Shown piece after piece: positions 45,211 to 54,808 of a stretch of DNA of 64,000 nt. A model generated the notes under the pieces. It did not search any database and was not told the origin of the DNA. It saw only the letters and a list, made by a program, of their open reading frames with translations. A program made the translations under genes and the position numbers. Position 1 is the first letter of the stretch. Each line of letters begins with the position of its first letter. The DNA is from Lentisphaeraceae bacterium (GTDB lineage Bacteria; Verrucomicrobiota; Lentisphaeria; Lentisphaerales; Lentisphaeraceae). The stretch is taken from contig JAJPOQ010000002.1 of the NCBI GenBank assembly GCA_021232515.1, positions 1 to 64,000 on the forward strand. Direction: 5' to 3'.

Positions 45211-46422
45211 ATGCAAATCAAGGGAACTGGCCTGACTGACATAGGTGTCATCAGGGAGCAAAATGAAGACTACCACTTTATCGACGACGAGCTCGGTCTA
45301 TACATCGTTTGTGACGGTGTAGGCGGAGCTCAAGGCGGCGAAGTTGCTTCTAAACTTGCCGCCGAGACCTGTGCGAACTTCATTCGCGAAAATCAACAAA
45401 CCATCGAAGAATACTACTGCCTTGGAAACAATGACAGCTTAGTAAGGAACCTGCTTAGAAGCGCCATCCTAGAAAGCTGCCAAACTGTTTACAATGAAGG
45501 TCTCAAAAACCGAGATCTCGCTGGCATGTCTACAACCCTTTCTGCCGTCCTCATTCTGAACAGCAAAGTAGTTTTGGGCCATGTTGGCGATAGCCGACTT
45601 TACCTCATTCGAAACAACCAAATTTTCCAAGCTACTGAAGATCATACAATTGGTCAAGAAATGCGAGAACGCAGTATTAACTTCGAAGGCAAAAAGGCTG
45701 CTAGCCGGTTCGATAGTGTCCTAAAGCGCTCTATTGGCTATACTGAACTTGTTGAAGTTGACACTATGGTTTTTGACTTAGTCCCAAACGACAAGCTTCT
45801 ACTTTGCTCTGACGGTTTCTATAACTACATCTCCTGTCCTCTCGAAATCATCCCTATGACTAAAGAGAACTCAGAGAAAAATCTCAAGACCATGATTAAC
45901 TTTGCCATTCACCGAGGTGGTAGAGACAACATAACTTGTATCCTTATAGAGACATCTCTTGAAGAGAAAGCTTATGAAGGGCTAGAGTCTGACCGCTCTG
46001 AACTTCTCAGTAACCTGTCCATACTCGACAACTACTTGTTTAAAGACTTAAACTTCATCAGAACGAATCGTCTCTTATCTCATTTCGATACCTACGAGTT
46101 AGCCGAAGGGGAAGAGATTTGCGAAAAAGGACAAAGTCCGCATGGTCTTTTCATTGTCTTTTCTGGTGAAGTGCATGTTTTTGAAAATGAAGACAAACAA
46201 TTTGGTACTTTGAAGAAAGGACAGTTTTTCGGACAGTTCTCCTTAATGATGGAGAAAAGAGAAAAGTATACTTATAAGGCAGGTAAGAATTGCCGCACTA
46301 TCTACCTTTCATCGGACAGCTACAGAACTCTTTGTCGTAACCATCCTAAGTTTGGCGTTAAGCTTCTAGAAAACTTTATTCACGGCTGTGAAGGTATAAT
46401 CGCTTCGTCTTTGCCGAAATAA
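45211..46422 (+). CDS. PP2C-type protein phosphatase fused to cyclic-nucleotide-binding domain
   Basis: Product of 403 residues. The N-terminal PP2C domain (1-250) shows the metal-binding motifs REQNEDYHF, VCDGVGGAQGGE, GMSTTLSAVL, GHVGDSRLYLI, CSDGFYNYI and GRDNITCILI. The C-terminal domain (about 275-395) is a cNMP-binding beta-barrel (YELAEGEEICEKGQSPHGLFIVFSGEVHVF, GQFFGQFSLM) as in CRP and protein kinase A. Dephosphorylation of Ser/Thr proteins gated by a nucleotide is inferred. The arginine of the classic phosphate-binding cassette is not obvious, so the ligand may differ. Its 3' end overlaps the convergent RND gene by 43 bases. Confidence 0.85.
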   Translation: MQIKGTGLTDIGVIREQNEDYHFIDDELGLYIVCDGVGGAQGGEVASKLAAETCANFIRENQQTIEEYYCLGNNDSLVRNLLRSAILESCQTVYNEGLKNRDLAGMSTTLSAVLILNSKVVLGHVGDSRLYLIRNNQIFQATEDHTIGQEMRERSINFEGKKAASRFDSVLKRSIGYTELVEVDTMVFDLVPNDKLLLCSDGFYNYISCPLEIIPMTKENSEKNLKTMINFAIHRGGRDNITCILIETSLEEKAYEGLESDRSELLSNLSILDNYLFKDLNFIRTNRLLSHFDTYELAEGEEICEKGQSPHGLFIVFSGEVHVFENEDKQFGTLKKGQFFGQFSLMMEKREKYTYKAGKNCRTIYLSSDSYRTLCRNHPKFGVKLLENFIHGCEGIIASSLPK

Positions 46423-49400
46423 ACCTCTTTAAACTTCTTCACTACAGTTTCCACAAGATAGTAATAACACGGCATAAAGAACAGTGTATAGACAGTTACA
46501 CTCAGCAAGCCAAAGGAAATAGTTACACCTATTGGAATAAGAAACTGAGCCTGAAAACTCTTTTCAGATAGAAGCGGCAGTAAACTGGCAAAAGTAGTTA
46601 TAGAAGTAAGTAGTATCGGTCGTATCCTACTCTTTGCGCCATAAATACATGCATCTAAAATAGAGTACCCATTTTTACGTAAACGGTTTATCGCATCGAC
46701 TAAAACAACTGAGTCATTTACCACTATACCTGAAAGTCCGATCATCCCGATCATCGATAAAATCGTCCAGTCTATACCGACTACAACATGTCCCAAGGCT
46801 GCGCCGACAAAGCCAAAAGGAATCATTGATAAAACCATAAATGATTGGATGTAAGACTTAAATAAAAGTGCTACTAAGATGAGCATAAAAATCAAAGCTA
46901 AAGGAAAGCCAAGCTTCATTGAATTATTCGTTTTATTTCGTTCAACCTTCTGACCTGCAACTTTAATTTTTACTCCTGGAACAGCAGCTTCTATTTCTGG
47001 GAATAAAGTTTCACTATAACCATCTAGTATTTCTGTGGCATTTACCGTAGATTCATCTATATCTGCAATGATCTCCATAAGACGTCTTCGGTCTTCACGA
47101 ACTATCTTTGAAATACCTTCTTTTATCGAATAAGATGCAACATCTTCCAAGGCAACTCGCGAACCATCTTTAAGCTTTATTTCTACTTGATCTATATTCT
47201 CAAAACTTGCTCGGTATTTATCATCGTATCGAACCCACATCTCAACAGAGTCACGGCCACGCTGAACTTCCAAAGCTTCAATTCCATAAAATGCTTCACG
47301 GACCTGTCGAGCTATATCTAGCTTTGTAAGACCTAGAACCTCACCTTTGTCTTTCAATTCAAAAACCAATTCATCTTTACCTGTATAGCGCAGTAGCTGT
47401 ATGTCGAAAACACCTTTCTCTTTTTGCAGTGCATCTCGAACCATGTCTGTTGCACTTGCTAAACCTTCTATGTCACGACCTGTCAACTGGATTGTTATAG
47501 CAGGGCCAAATGGGTGACCACCAAAGCGTTCAAAAGAAACATTTCTCGCTCCATTTATCTTTCCCACTTCATTTCGCCAAGCGCCAATCACTGCTTGTGC
47601 TGTCAGTACACTTTCTTTTACTGAGCCATCTCTTCCTTTAGAGGCCACCGTTATGTTCTTCCTCATCTCACCTTGCAGTAGCTGAAGAGCAACTCGGCCA
47701 TATTCTGAACTTTGCTTTCCGCCAGAACCTCCGGCAACCATCCAAACCTTGCGAACCATCGATTGGCCATTTAACTGATCAGCATACTTTTTATCTAAAT
47801 TAAAGGCTGCATCCCGGATACGCTGTAGTACTTCCTCGGTATTTTCCTGAGAAGTTCCTGGCTCCATCTCAAGCTCAGCAATAATAAAGTCTGAATCAAT
47901 TTTCGGGAAAAAAGAAAATTTAAGGTGACCGCCTTTCATGACAGCTATTGTTAAAATGAATATAGAAAGACCTGCAGCTGCACAAACAATCGGATACTCT
48001 AAACACTTCTTGATTGGTTTAAAAAACAATGAAGACATGACATAGTCGAGAGACTTGTTTATCCAACGACGAATAACAAAAACGTTTTTCTCTGACTTCT
48101 TTTCTAAAGCATGTTTTAAATGAGCTGGAAGTATAAGAACTGATTCAACCAAACTTAGTAATAAGCAAGCAATAACAATTGCTGCCATATGCCAAATAAA
48201 TTTACCGAAACTTCCAATGATGAAGAAAAAAGGAATAAAGGCAACAACCGTTGTTAAAATACTTACAAAAACAGCAGGCAGTACTTCAAGGGTTCCTTCG
48301 ATCGCAGCATCTCGTGAAGACATGCCCTCTTCCCTCTTTTCGAAAATATTTTCACCGATAACGATCGCATCATCAACTAATATTCCAGAAACGAGAATCA
48401 TTCCGAAAAGTGAAACTAAGTTGATTGTCACTGGCGTAAAAACAATAACGATAAAACTCGCCAAGAAAGCAAAAGGCAGTCCCATTGAAACCCAAAAGGC
48501 CAATTTTATGTTCAAAAACAAACCTAAACATATAAGGATGAGGACTAAGCCGATAACACCATTTCTAGTTAACAGTTCAATCCTGTCTGTTAAACTTATG
48601 GTTCCATCTCGCCAATTGTCTATCTTAATAGAGTCCGGAAGTGTGGGCTTTATCTCTTCAATGTAATCGAAAGTCTTATTGCGAATCTCGAGTATATCTT
48701 CTTCTGGTGTTTTCGTAATGTCTAAACTAACTGCATTTTGACTCTTAAGGCCATACTTCAACCAATTTGGATCTTCCTCCCAGCCCTCTTCAACTTTAGC
48801 AACATCTCGAAGGCGAATAACACCACCTACTGAATCTGTTTTAACAACTAAGTCTCGTAGATCTTTGGCCCAATAAGAACGTCCATAAAGCCTTAAACGA
48901 TACTCATACTCATCTGTAATCAATCGACCGGCAGATATATTTAAATTATCTGTCCGAAGTTTCTCTGCTATCTGCTGAATGCTCAGATCAAACTGTCTCA
49001 ATAAATCTTGATCTGCTTTTATCTCGACCGTTCTTTTGGGAACTCCCGTCAAATTTACTTGAGAAATACCATCAACACTAAGTAAACCGTCTCTTATCTC
49101 ATCTGCTTTCTCTCTAAGAACTGAGTAGTCTTCATCGCCATAGATAATGACTGAAGTAACAGCTCGACGCTTAGTTTGCAGTAAAGTTCGAGGACGCTCT
49201 ATATCGTCTGGGAAAGTATTTATCTGTTCTACAGCATCTCGTATATCTCGAAATGCTAAGTCTGGATCATAGCCTGATTGTATCTCTACACTAACCTGAC
49301 CAAAGTTTTCATAGGCGTTACTCGTTACTTTATCTATGCCCTGAACAGAATCGACAGACTCTTCAATTGGCATAAGAATACCCTCTTCAACTTCAAGTGG

Positions 49401-49568
49401 GCTGGCACCAGGAAGAGCAACTGTTATCGACACTATATCTGGAACAGTTTCAGGAAAACTTTCCTTGTTCATGTTTGATAGCGACAAGAAGCCAAAGATT
49501 GCTGCAAAAACAATCAGAGTATTGCCGTAGATAGGATTATCTACAAAGAACGCGACCATTCGTCTCAT
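46380..49568 (-). CDS. RND-family efflux transporter (AcrB/HAE1-like)
   Basis: Product of 1062 residues with the duplicated RND layout: N-terminal helix, a large periplasmic loop (about 30-330), six helices, a second loop and six more helices. Motifs include GASPLEVEEGILMPIEESV near the start, VDDAIVIGENIFEKREEGMS after the second helix of block one, and GIVVNDSVVLVDAINRLR in block two. It exports drugs or other compounds using the proton gradient with the adaptor encoded two bases upstream. No TolC-type gene is in the window. Confidence 0.92.
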   Translation of the reverse strand: MRRMVAFFVDNPIYGNTLIVFAAIFGFLSLSNMNKESFPETVPDIVSITVALPGASPLEVEEGILMPIEESVDSVQGIDKVTSNAYENFGQVSVEIQSGYDPDLAFRDIRDAVEQINTFPDDIERPRTLLQTKRRAVTSVIIYGDEDYSVLREKADEIRDGLLSVDGISQVNLTGVPKRTVEIKADQDLLRQFDLSIQQIAEKLRTDNLNISAGRLITDEYEYRLRLYGRSYWAKDLRDLVVKTDSVGGVIRLRDVAKVEEGWEEDPNWLKYGLKSQNAVSLDITKTPEEDILEIRNKTFDYIEEIKPTLPDSIKIDNWRDGTISLTDRIELLTRNGVIGLVLILICLGLFLNIKLAFWVSMGLPFAFLASFIVIVFTPVTINLVSLFGMILVSGILVDDAIVIGENIFEKREEGMSSRDAAIEGTLEVLPAVFVSILTTVVAFIPFFFIIGSFGKFIWHMAAIVIACLLLSLVESVLILPAHLKHALEKKSEKNVFVIRRWINKSLDYVMSSLFFKPIKKCLEYPIVCAAAGLSIFILTIAVMKGGHLKFSFFPKIDSDFIIAELEMEPGTSQENTEEVLQRIRDAAFNLDKKYADQLNGQSMVRKVWMVAGGSGGKQSSEYGRVALQLLQGEMRKNITVASKGRDGSVKESVLTAQAVIGAWRNEVGKINGARNVSFERFGGHPFGPAITIQLTGRDIEGLASATDMVRDALQKEKGVFDIQLLRYTGKDELVFELKDKGEVLGLTKLDIARQVREAFYGIEALEVQRGRDSVEMWVRYDDKYRASFENIDQVEIKLKDGSRVALEDVASYSIKEGISKIVREDRRRLMEIIADIDESTVNATEILDGYSETLFPEIEAAVPGVKIKVAGQKVERNKTNNSMKLGFPLALIFMLILVALLFKSYIQSFMVLSMIPFGFVGAALGHVVVGIDWTILSMIGMIGLSGIVVNDSVVLVDAINRLRKNGYSILDACIYGAKSRIRPILLTSITTFASLLPLLSEKSFQAQFLIPIGVTISFGLLSVTVYTLFFMPCYYYLVETVVKKFKEVYFGKDEAIIPSQP

Positions 49569-49570
49569 CG

Positions 49571-50764
49571 TTAGCGGCCACTCACATTTACTAGAGTTCC
49601 TGTCGGCAATTCATTTAATCTTGAAGTAACAACAGTCGTTCCTTCATCTATGCCATTTTCTATATAAACGCTGCCATTTGAAATGAGTGAATATGAAACT
49701 TGGTTGATCGCTAACTTCCCATCTTTGACGATGTAGATAGACTCTCGATCTGTTCTAAGAGCACTTTCCGGAAGTTTTATAACATCCTTTAAGACCTCAC
49801 CGTAAGCTTCTATTTGAACAAGCTGGCCTGCTAGTAGCTGATCATTTTTGAAATCAAAAATCATATAATCAGATTGAGTTTGATTGTCCAGTGATTGAGC
49901 GAATCTAAAGTTTTGAATTTTTTGCCCAAGTATATCGATGTAGTCAACATCTCTCAACTTCTTCTTTTCCGCGACACCAACCTTTACCCAAATTTCAAAG
50001 TGCGACTTTTCGGCTAACTCACAAATACTGTCACCTTTTCTTATGTAGTCGCCTACATCTATATCTGTCTTGGTTATAAGGGCTTCAAATGGGCTCTTCA
50101 CCGAGCTATCCTTAATATCCCGATGAATCTTCGCCTTAGTGGCCTCTAAGCTCTCCAATTGAGCTTTGAGAGAAGATTTCCTTTCAGGTAATATCTCTAA
50201 ACGGCTTATGAGCTGCTGACGCGAAGACTTTTGCTTAATTAAATTTTGCTGAAAAGTGCTCAGAGTGATTTTGCTAGCACTATTACTTTTAACTAAGCCG
50301 ATATAGCGCTCTACATCTTTTAAAATAAGAGCGACGGACTGATTGGCCAACTCTATTTCATTTTCTAAAGTCTTGGCTTCAACTTCAAGTTGTTTTATAT
50401 TTGCTGCCGTGACTTTTCGATTGGCTTCTATTTCAGTCAACTGCAACTTGAGCCTTTCTGAATCGAGTTTAATGAGCTGCTTACCTTTACCGATTGTATT
50501 TCCCGGACGCAATAAATTATTGGCTTCTAAAACCTTTCCTTCGACTTCAGCTTTGATATTTACATGATTGCGATAACGCACTTCGGCCCAAAGTTTCATT
50601 TTTATCTGAGTCGATCCCTTTTTTGCATCTATGGCTTTAACCAAAACACCTTTTTGAGAAATCTTTGTTTTAGGAGCTTCTTCTTTTGCCCCTATTATTT
50701 TGAACGCAACAATAGTGAGTCCAAAGATCAGAACCGTTCCTACTATATTTATAAGTGTTTTCAA
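49571..50764 (-). CDS. RND efflux periplasmic adaptor (membrane fusion protein)
   Basis: Product of 397 residues: N-terminal membrane anchor (about 5-25), lipoyl half (VNIKAEVEGKVLEANNLLRPGNTIGKGKQLIKLD), a long coiled-coil hairpin (about 100-215), second lipoyl half (SPFEALITKTDIDVGDYIRKGDSICELA) and a beta-barrel/proximal domain ending in GIDEGTTVVTSRLNELPTGTLVNV. It bridges the RND pump to an outer-membrane channel. It is the first gene of a two-gene operon. Confidence 0.9.
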   Translation of the reverse strand: MKTLINIVGTVLIFGLTIVAFKIIGAKEEAPKTKISQKGVLVKAIDAKKGSTQIKMKLWAEVRYRNHVNIKAEVEGKVLEANNLLRPGNTIGKGKQLIKLDSERLKLQLTEIEANRKVTAANIKQLEVEAKTLENEIELANQSVALILKDVERYIGLVKSNSASKITLSTFQQNLIKQKSSRQQLISRLEILPERKSSLKAQLESLEATKAKIHRDIKDSSVKSPFEALITKTDIDVGDYIRKGDSICELAEKSHFEIWVKVGVAEKKKLRDVDYIDILGQKIQNFRFAQSLDNQTQSDYMIFDFKNDQLLAGQLVQIEAYGEVLKDVIKLPESALRTDRESIYIVKDGKLAINQVSYSLISNGSVYIENGIDEGTTVVTSRLNELPTGTLVNVSGR

Positions 50765-50930
50765 TGCTTTCTCTTTAGTGTGATAATTAACTAGTCAAAA
50801 ATTAACACTGTTTTGATTTCAAAAAAGAGTAACCGCGGCATTTTACAGAGGAAAAAGTGCTATTTACTATTTTGTAATTTATTTTTCAATTAAAATAATT
50901 ATGTGATAAAATTGCATGGATGACTTTAAA

Positions 50931-50960
50931 ACGCAGCAACTTACTGTAAATGTTGTGCGT
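50931..50960 (+). other. Leader hairpin upstream of pyk
   Basis: ACGCA-CAAC pairs with GTTG-TGCGT (single bulged G), loop of about 11 bases, 19 bases before the pyk start. It has no T run, so a regulatory or RNA-stability role is possible, or chance. Confidence 0.3.
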
Positions 50961-50979
50961 AAAGCTATAAGGAATAAAT

Positions 50980-52434
50980 ATGAATCTAACAGATTTTAGA
51001 AAAACAAAAATTGTTGCTACTCTCGGACCTACATCTGTCGAAAGAGTTAAAGAACTCATCATCGCAGGTGTTAACGTTTTTAGATTGAACTTCTCTCACG
51101 GTACTCAGGACGTTCACGCAGCGAACATCCAAACTATCCGTAAATATGCTAAAGAACTAGATACAAACATCGCTATTCTTGGTGACCTTCAAGGTCCAAA
51201 GATCCGCGTTGGCATGGTTAAAGAACCTGGTATCCTTCTTGAAGTTGGTCAAGAATTCATCATCTCTACTGAAGAGTGTCTTGGCGAAGGCAATCGTGTT
51301 TCTACTATCTACACTCCTCTTTCTGACGAAGTTAAGCCTGGTAACAGCATCCTTCTTGATGACGGCCTACTTGAGCTTGAAGTTGTAGATGTTAAAGGTA
51401 AAGACATTTACACTAAAGTTATCGTTGGTGGTAAACTTACTTCTAGAAAAGGCATCAACCTACCTAACGTTGACATCAAGAGTCCTGCTCTTACTACTAA
51501 AGACGTTGAAGACCTAAGATTTATCCTTACTCAAGACATCGACTACGTTGCATTGTCTTTCGTAAGAAAACCTGAAGACCTAGATCTAGTTCATGACATC
51601 ATGGATGAAGTTGGTCGTCGCTTGAGTGTTATCTCTAAAATTGAGAAACCTGAAGCTCTTGTTCACCTAGACGCTATCATTGAAAAATCAGACGGCCTTA
51701 TGGTGGCTCGTGGTGACCTCGGTGTTGAGATCCCAGCTGAAGAAGTTCCTACTGAACAGAAGAGAATGATCGCTAAGTGTAACGAAGTCGGTAAGCCGGT
51801 TATCGTTGCTACACAGATGCTTGACTCTATGATCCGTAACCCAAGACCAACTAGAGCTGAAGCAAGTGATGTTGCAAATGCTGTACTAGACGGTGCTTCT
51901 GCGGTTATGCTTTCTGGCGAAACAGCTAGTGGCGACTACCCAATCAAGTCAGTTGAATTCATGTCTCGTATCATCAAGAACGCTGAAGATAACTTCTTCA
52001 CTGAGTCTGGTCTTAAGAGAAACCTACTTGAGTACAACATCAATAATGATGTTGAAGGTATAACTTACTCTGCTGTAAATCTTTCAGATATGCTTAAAGC
52101 TAAGCTTATCGTATGTGTAACTGACTCTGGTAGCACAGTTAAACAAACTGCACGTTATAGACCACTACCTCCGATCATTGCTGTTTCTGACGTTGAAAAC
52201 CCAGTGACTAAGCAACTTGCTCTAACTTGGGGTGTAAATGTTCTACCTGTTGAAGATCTAGCTCACACAGATGAGTGTTTCCTAAGAATTGAAAATGCTA
52301 TCAAAGATCTAGACTACCTTAAAGATGGTGACTTGGTTGTTATTACAGCTGGTCTTCCGCTTCTTAAGAAGACTACAACAAATATGATAAAAGTTTACAG
52401 AGTTGATAGAAACGAACGCAACATGTTCCTCTAG
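50980..52434 (+). CDS. pyk: Pyruvate kinase
   Basis: Product of 484 residues, the normal length. Motifs: KIVATLGPTS at the start, the conserved NFSHG, GDLQGPKIRVG, the active-site ISKIEKPEALVHLDAI...SDGLMVARGDLGVEIP, ATQMLDSMIRNPRPTRAEASDVANAVLDG and SGETASGDYP. It makes ATP and pyruvate from PEP and ADP, the last glycolytic step. A strong terminator follows. The gene stands alone, with AAGGA as ribosome site. Confidence 0.98.
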   Translation: MNLTDFRKTKIVATLGPTSVERVKELIIAGVNVFRLNFSHGTQDVHAANIQTIRKYAKELDTNIAILGDLQGPKIRVGMVKEPGILLEVGQEFIISTEECLGEGNRVSTIYTPLSDEVKPGNSILLDDGLLELEVVDVKGKDIYTKVIVGGKLTSRKGINLPNVDIKSPALTTKDVEDLRFILTQDIDYVALSFVRKPEDLDLVHDIMDEVGRRLSVISKIEKPEALVHLDAIIEKSDGLMVARGDLGVEIPAEEVPTEQKRMIAKCNEVGKPVIVATQMLDSMIRNPRPTRAEASDVANAVLDGASAVMLSGETASGDYPIKSVEFMSRIIKNAEDNFFTESGLKRNLLEYNINNDVEGITYSAVNLSDMLKAKLIVCVTDSGSTVKQTARYRPLPPIIAVSDVENPVTKQLALTWGVNVLPVEDLAHTDECFLRIENAIKDLDYLKDGDLVVITAGLPLLKKTTTNMIKVYRVDRNERNMFL

Positions 52435-52453
52435 TTAACACATAAACTGTACG

Positions 52454-52494
52454 AATCCGGAAATGTGACTCTGTCCATTTCCGGATTTTTTTTG
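52454..52494 (+). terminator. pyk terminator
   Basis: Perfect 12-bp stem AATCCGGAAATG/CATTTCCGGATT, 10-base loop and a run of seven T, 19 bases after the pyk stop. Confidence 0.92.
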
Positions 52495-52532
52495 TCTATA
52501 TAAAATTTTTGCATACTCCTTTACAACTTTTT

Positions 52533-52561
52533 TTGTAGTTTGGCTTTGATTATGCTATAAT
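52533..52561 (+). promoter_or_regulatory. Sigma-70 promoter of the Usp gene
   Basis: TTGTAG (52533-52538), 17-base spacer, TATAAT (52556-52561). The predicted transcript starts near 52568, so the in-frame ATG at 52566 is too early for translation, and the ATG at 52590 is preferred. Confidence 0.65.
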
Positions 52562-52589
52562 CTTTATGAACAAAAAAAAGGCGGCGACC

Positions 52590-53489
52590 ATGGCACGATA
52601 TAAATCTATACTCATTGCTCTCGACTTCCGTGACGGCAATAATCTACTTTGTCAGGAAGCTATAAATGTAGCAAAAAACCTTAAGTCTGAAGTAACTCTA
52701 GTTCATGCAGTAGAGTACCTACCTTATTACAACCATTTTCCATATGATGAAAAAAAGGTTGAAGCAGACCTTATAAAAGAGCTAACAGCCAAACTCGATG
52801 AAGTTGCCAAGTACTTTAAAGATGCTGGTGTCACTGTCAACAAACACATGATTCGCAAAGGCAAAGCAATTGATATAATATGCGATGGTGCTGAAGACAT
52901 AGATGCTTGTGCTATACTTGTTGGTGTTGGTGAACATCACATTCTAGAAAATATCATCGGCTCAACTGCGGATAAAGTAATCAACAAAGCTAAAAGGCCT
53001 GTTTTTTTACTCAATCCAGTTAGTCATAACGATGGCATCAAGAAAATCATCTGTGCCTATGATTTTTCTAAAAACGCAGAAAAAGCACTGATTAATGCAA
53101 TGCACATGGCTGAAAACCACAAAGCCCATTTAGATATAATCCATGTTGTCCAAGAACATTTTTACTTTAATCCCGTATCACCTGTTGTAGACCCAAAATC
53201 AGAGCTCTTCTTGGATCATAAAGAAGAAATGAAAAAAGCTAGTGACGACGTAAATAGCAAATTAGATTCTGCAATCAAAAAGCATCACATCGAAGGAGTC
53301 GATTACACTATTCACATAAGCCAAGGTGATCCAGTCAGAGAAATTTTTAAACATATTGATTCTTTAAAAAGTAATCTACTTGTTTTGGGTGGCAGTGGTC
53401 AAAATGCTCTAATGAGATTTGTACTTGGTAGCACTAGTGAAAAAATTATTCGCAAAGCTCCTTGCAGTGTCATGACAATTAAAGGTTAA
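52590..53489 (+). CDS. Universal stress protein with two Usp domains
   Basis: The start at 52590 is chosen because the promoter's -10 box lies just before the earlier ATG at 52566 and AAGGCGGCG precedes this one. About 299 residues. Domain 1 (about 1-145) begins YKSILIALDF and ends VGVGEHHILENIIGSTADKVINKAKRPVFLL; domain 2 (about 150-299) begins KKIICAYDFSKNAEKAL and ends LVLGGSGQNALMRFVLGSTSEKIIRKAPCSVM. The GxxG-N-GS/T-type nucleotide site is clear in the second domain. Stress-linked ATP or AMP binding is the family role. Confidence 0.9.
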   Translation: MARYKSILIALDFRDGNNLLCQEAINVAKNLKSEVTLVHAVEYLPYYNHFPYDEKKVEADLIKELTAKLDEVAKYFKDAGVTVNKHMIRKGKAIDIICDGAEDIDACAILVGVGEHHILENIIGSTADKVINKAKRPVFLLNPVSHNDGIKKIICAYDFSKNAEKALINAMHMAENHKAHLDIIHVVQEHFYFNPVSPVVDPKSELFLDHKEEMKKASDDVNSKLDSAIKKHHIEGVDYTIHISQGDPVREIFKHIDSLKSNLLVLGGSGQNALMRFVLGSTSEKIIRKAPCSVMTIKG

Positions 53490-53500
53490 GACTTTTATAT

Positions 53501-53526
53501 TCGGGAGTTAAACACTCCCGATTTTT
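53501..53526 (+). terminator. Usp terminator, possibly bidirectional
   Basis: Perfect 8-bp stem TCGGGAGT/ACTCCCGA, 5-base loop, then TTTTT. It lies between convergent genes. Confidence 0.85.
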
Positions 53527-54805
53527 AAGCCTTTTCTATATTTGCCAATATCTCTTCTGCCATGGTTTTATCTGAGAAAACCTCTTTACAGGTAACTCTC
53601 GCCTTCTTTGCCTTTTCTGAGTAAAGACTAAACTCATTTATACACTCTGCGATCTTATTTGCCAAAGACTTATAATCTCCAGTTTTGTAAAGTAAGCCAG
53701 TGTCTAGCTTTTCTAAAATCTCTGGGAATGCAGCTGAATCCGGCTGCACTACAGGAAGACCTGAAGCTGCGGCTTCAACAACATACAGACCAAATGATTC
53801 GCCATACTCTGCGGGTGTAGAAAAGACTGTTAAGCTAGCTAGGTAATCAACCTTCTCTTCTGCCGTAAGGTTGTACTTAAACTCGACTTCATTCGCTAAA
53901 TTTGCATGAGTCAACTTTTCTTGGACAGATTTCAAAAAAGGTTCATCACTTTTAAGTTTACTGCCGGCAATTTTCAACTTTAAGTTCGGCACCAAGTTAT
54001 TTTCTCGAATGTGGATAAATGCATCTGTTAGTATATCCACTCCTTTACCAGGTATAAGACGAGCCAACATCCCTAGGACTGGAGGCTCTAAAGAAAGGTT
54101 GGATTCTTTAAACTCACTTAAATTTAAACCATTGTGAACTGACTTCACTTTAGATTCTGGAAGTCCCAATCGCTTAATCATGACATCGCCATAGTAGTGA
54201 CTGACTGGGGTAAATAAATCAACATACTCACAATGTTCATGAAGAAGCTGCCAAGCTTTCTTAGAATGCTCAGCAGGTAGTGAATCGAGAAATGTATCCT
54301 CTCCTTGCAGCGTAACTACGATCTTACAGCCGATCTCTTTCTTCAAGGCTGGAATTAGTCCAGTAAGCAGTACATTTGAGATCATTATCACATCTGGCTT
54401 TTCTTTACCTTTGAGAAAAGAAACCAAATGATCGATTTCCTTTTTCTGAAAACCTTCAGTTCCTTTAAGAGTAGAAACCGTTATAGCACCTAACTCATTG
54501 GCTGAAGTCATTCCGGCATTTACTGAGACCTTTCTCAGCAAACTAGGGTGATCAAATATACGGTCCATCCATTTCGGTAATTTGCGAAAGACTTTAGATT
54601 TCTGCTGAAGATAAGCATTGACTCCACCAAGAAAGACTGGAACGCCTTCGCTTGAGTCTTTGCCGTCATGAACAAATGGAAGATAAAGTGGCACCATCAA
54701 AACATCGTGGCCCAATTCCCGCATCGCCAGTACTAAAGCATTATCGCGAATGCACGAACCACAATGGAAACTACCCGTTCCAGGAGTTAAAGAAATGATC
54801 TTCAT
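53525..54805 (-). CDS. Glycosyltransferase family 4-type (GT-B)
   Basis: Product of 426 residues. N-terminal acceptor half starts IISLTPGTGSFHCGSCIRDNALVLAMRELGHDVLMVPLY (about 3-41); the donor half has GMLARLIPGKGVDILTDAFIHI (about 245-266) and the GT4 motif with EYGESFGLYVVEAAASGLPVV (about 340-360), whose two glutamates flank the nucleotide-sugar site. The substrate is not known. It is the last gene of a three-gene cassette, three bases after the halogenase-like fusion, which suggests that it decorates the product of that enzyme. Confidence 0.85.
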   Translation of the reverse strand: MKIISLTPGTGSFHCGSCIRDNALVLAMRELGHDVLMVPLYLPFVHDGKDSSEGVPVFLGGVNAYLQQKSKVFRKLPKWMDRIFDHPSLLRKVSVNAGMTSANELGAITVSTLKGTEGFQKKEIDHLVSFLKGKEKPDVIMISNVLLTGLIPALKKEIGCKIVVTLQGEDTFLDSLPAEHSKKAWQLLHEHCEYVDLFTPVSHYYGDVMIKRLGLPESKVKSVHNGLNLSEFKESNLSLEPPVLGMLARLIPGKGVDILTDAFIHIRENNLVPNLKLKIAGSKLKSDEPFLKSVQEKLTHANLANEVEFKYNLTAEEKVDYLASLTVFSTPAEYGESFGLYVVEAAASGLPVVQPDSAAFPEILEKLDTGLLYKTGDYKSLANKIAECINEFSLYSEKAKKARVTCKEVFSDKTMAEEILANIEKA

Positions 54806-54808
54806 AGG

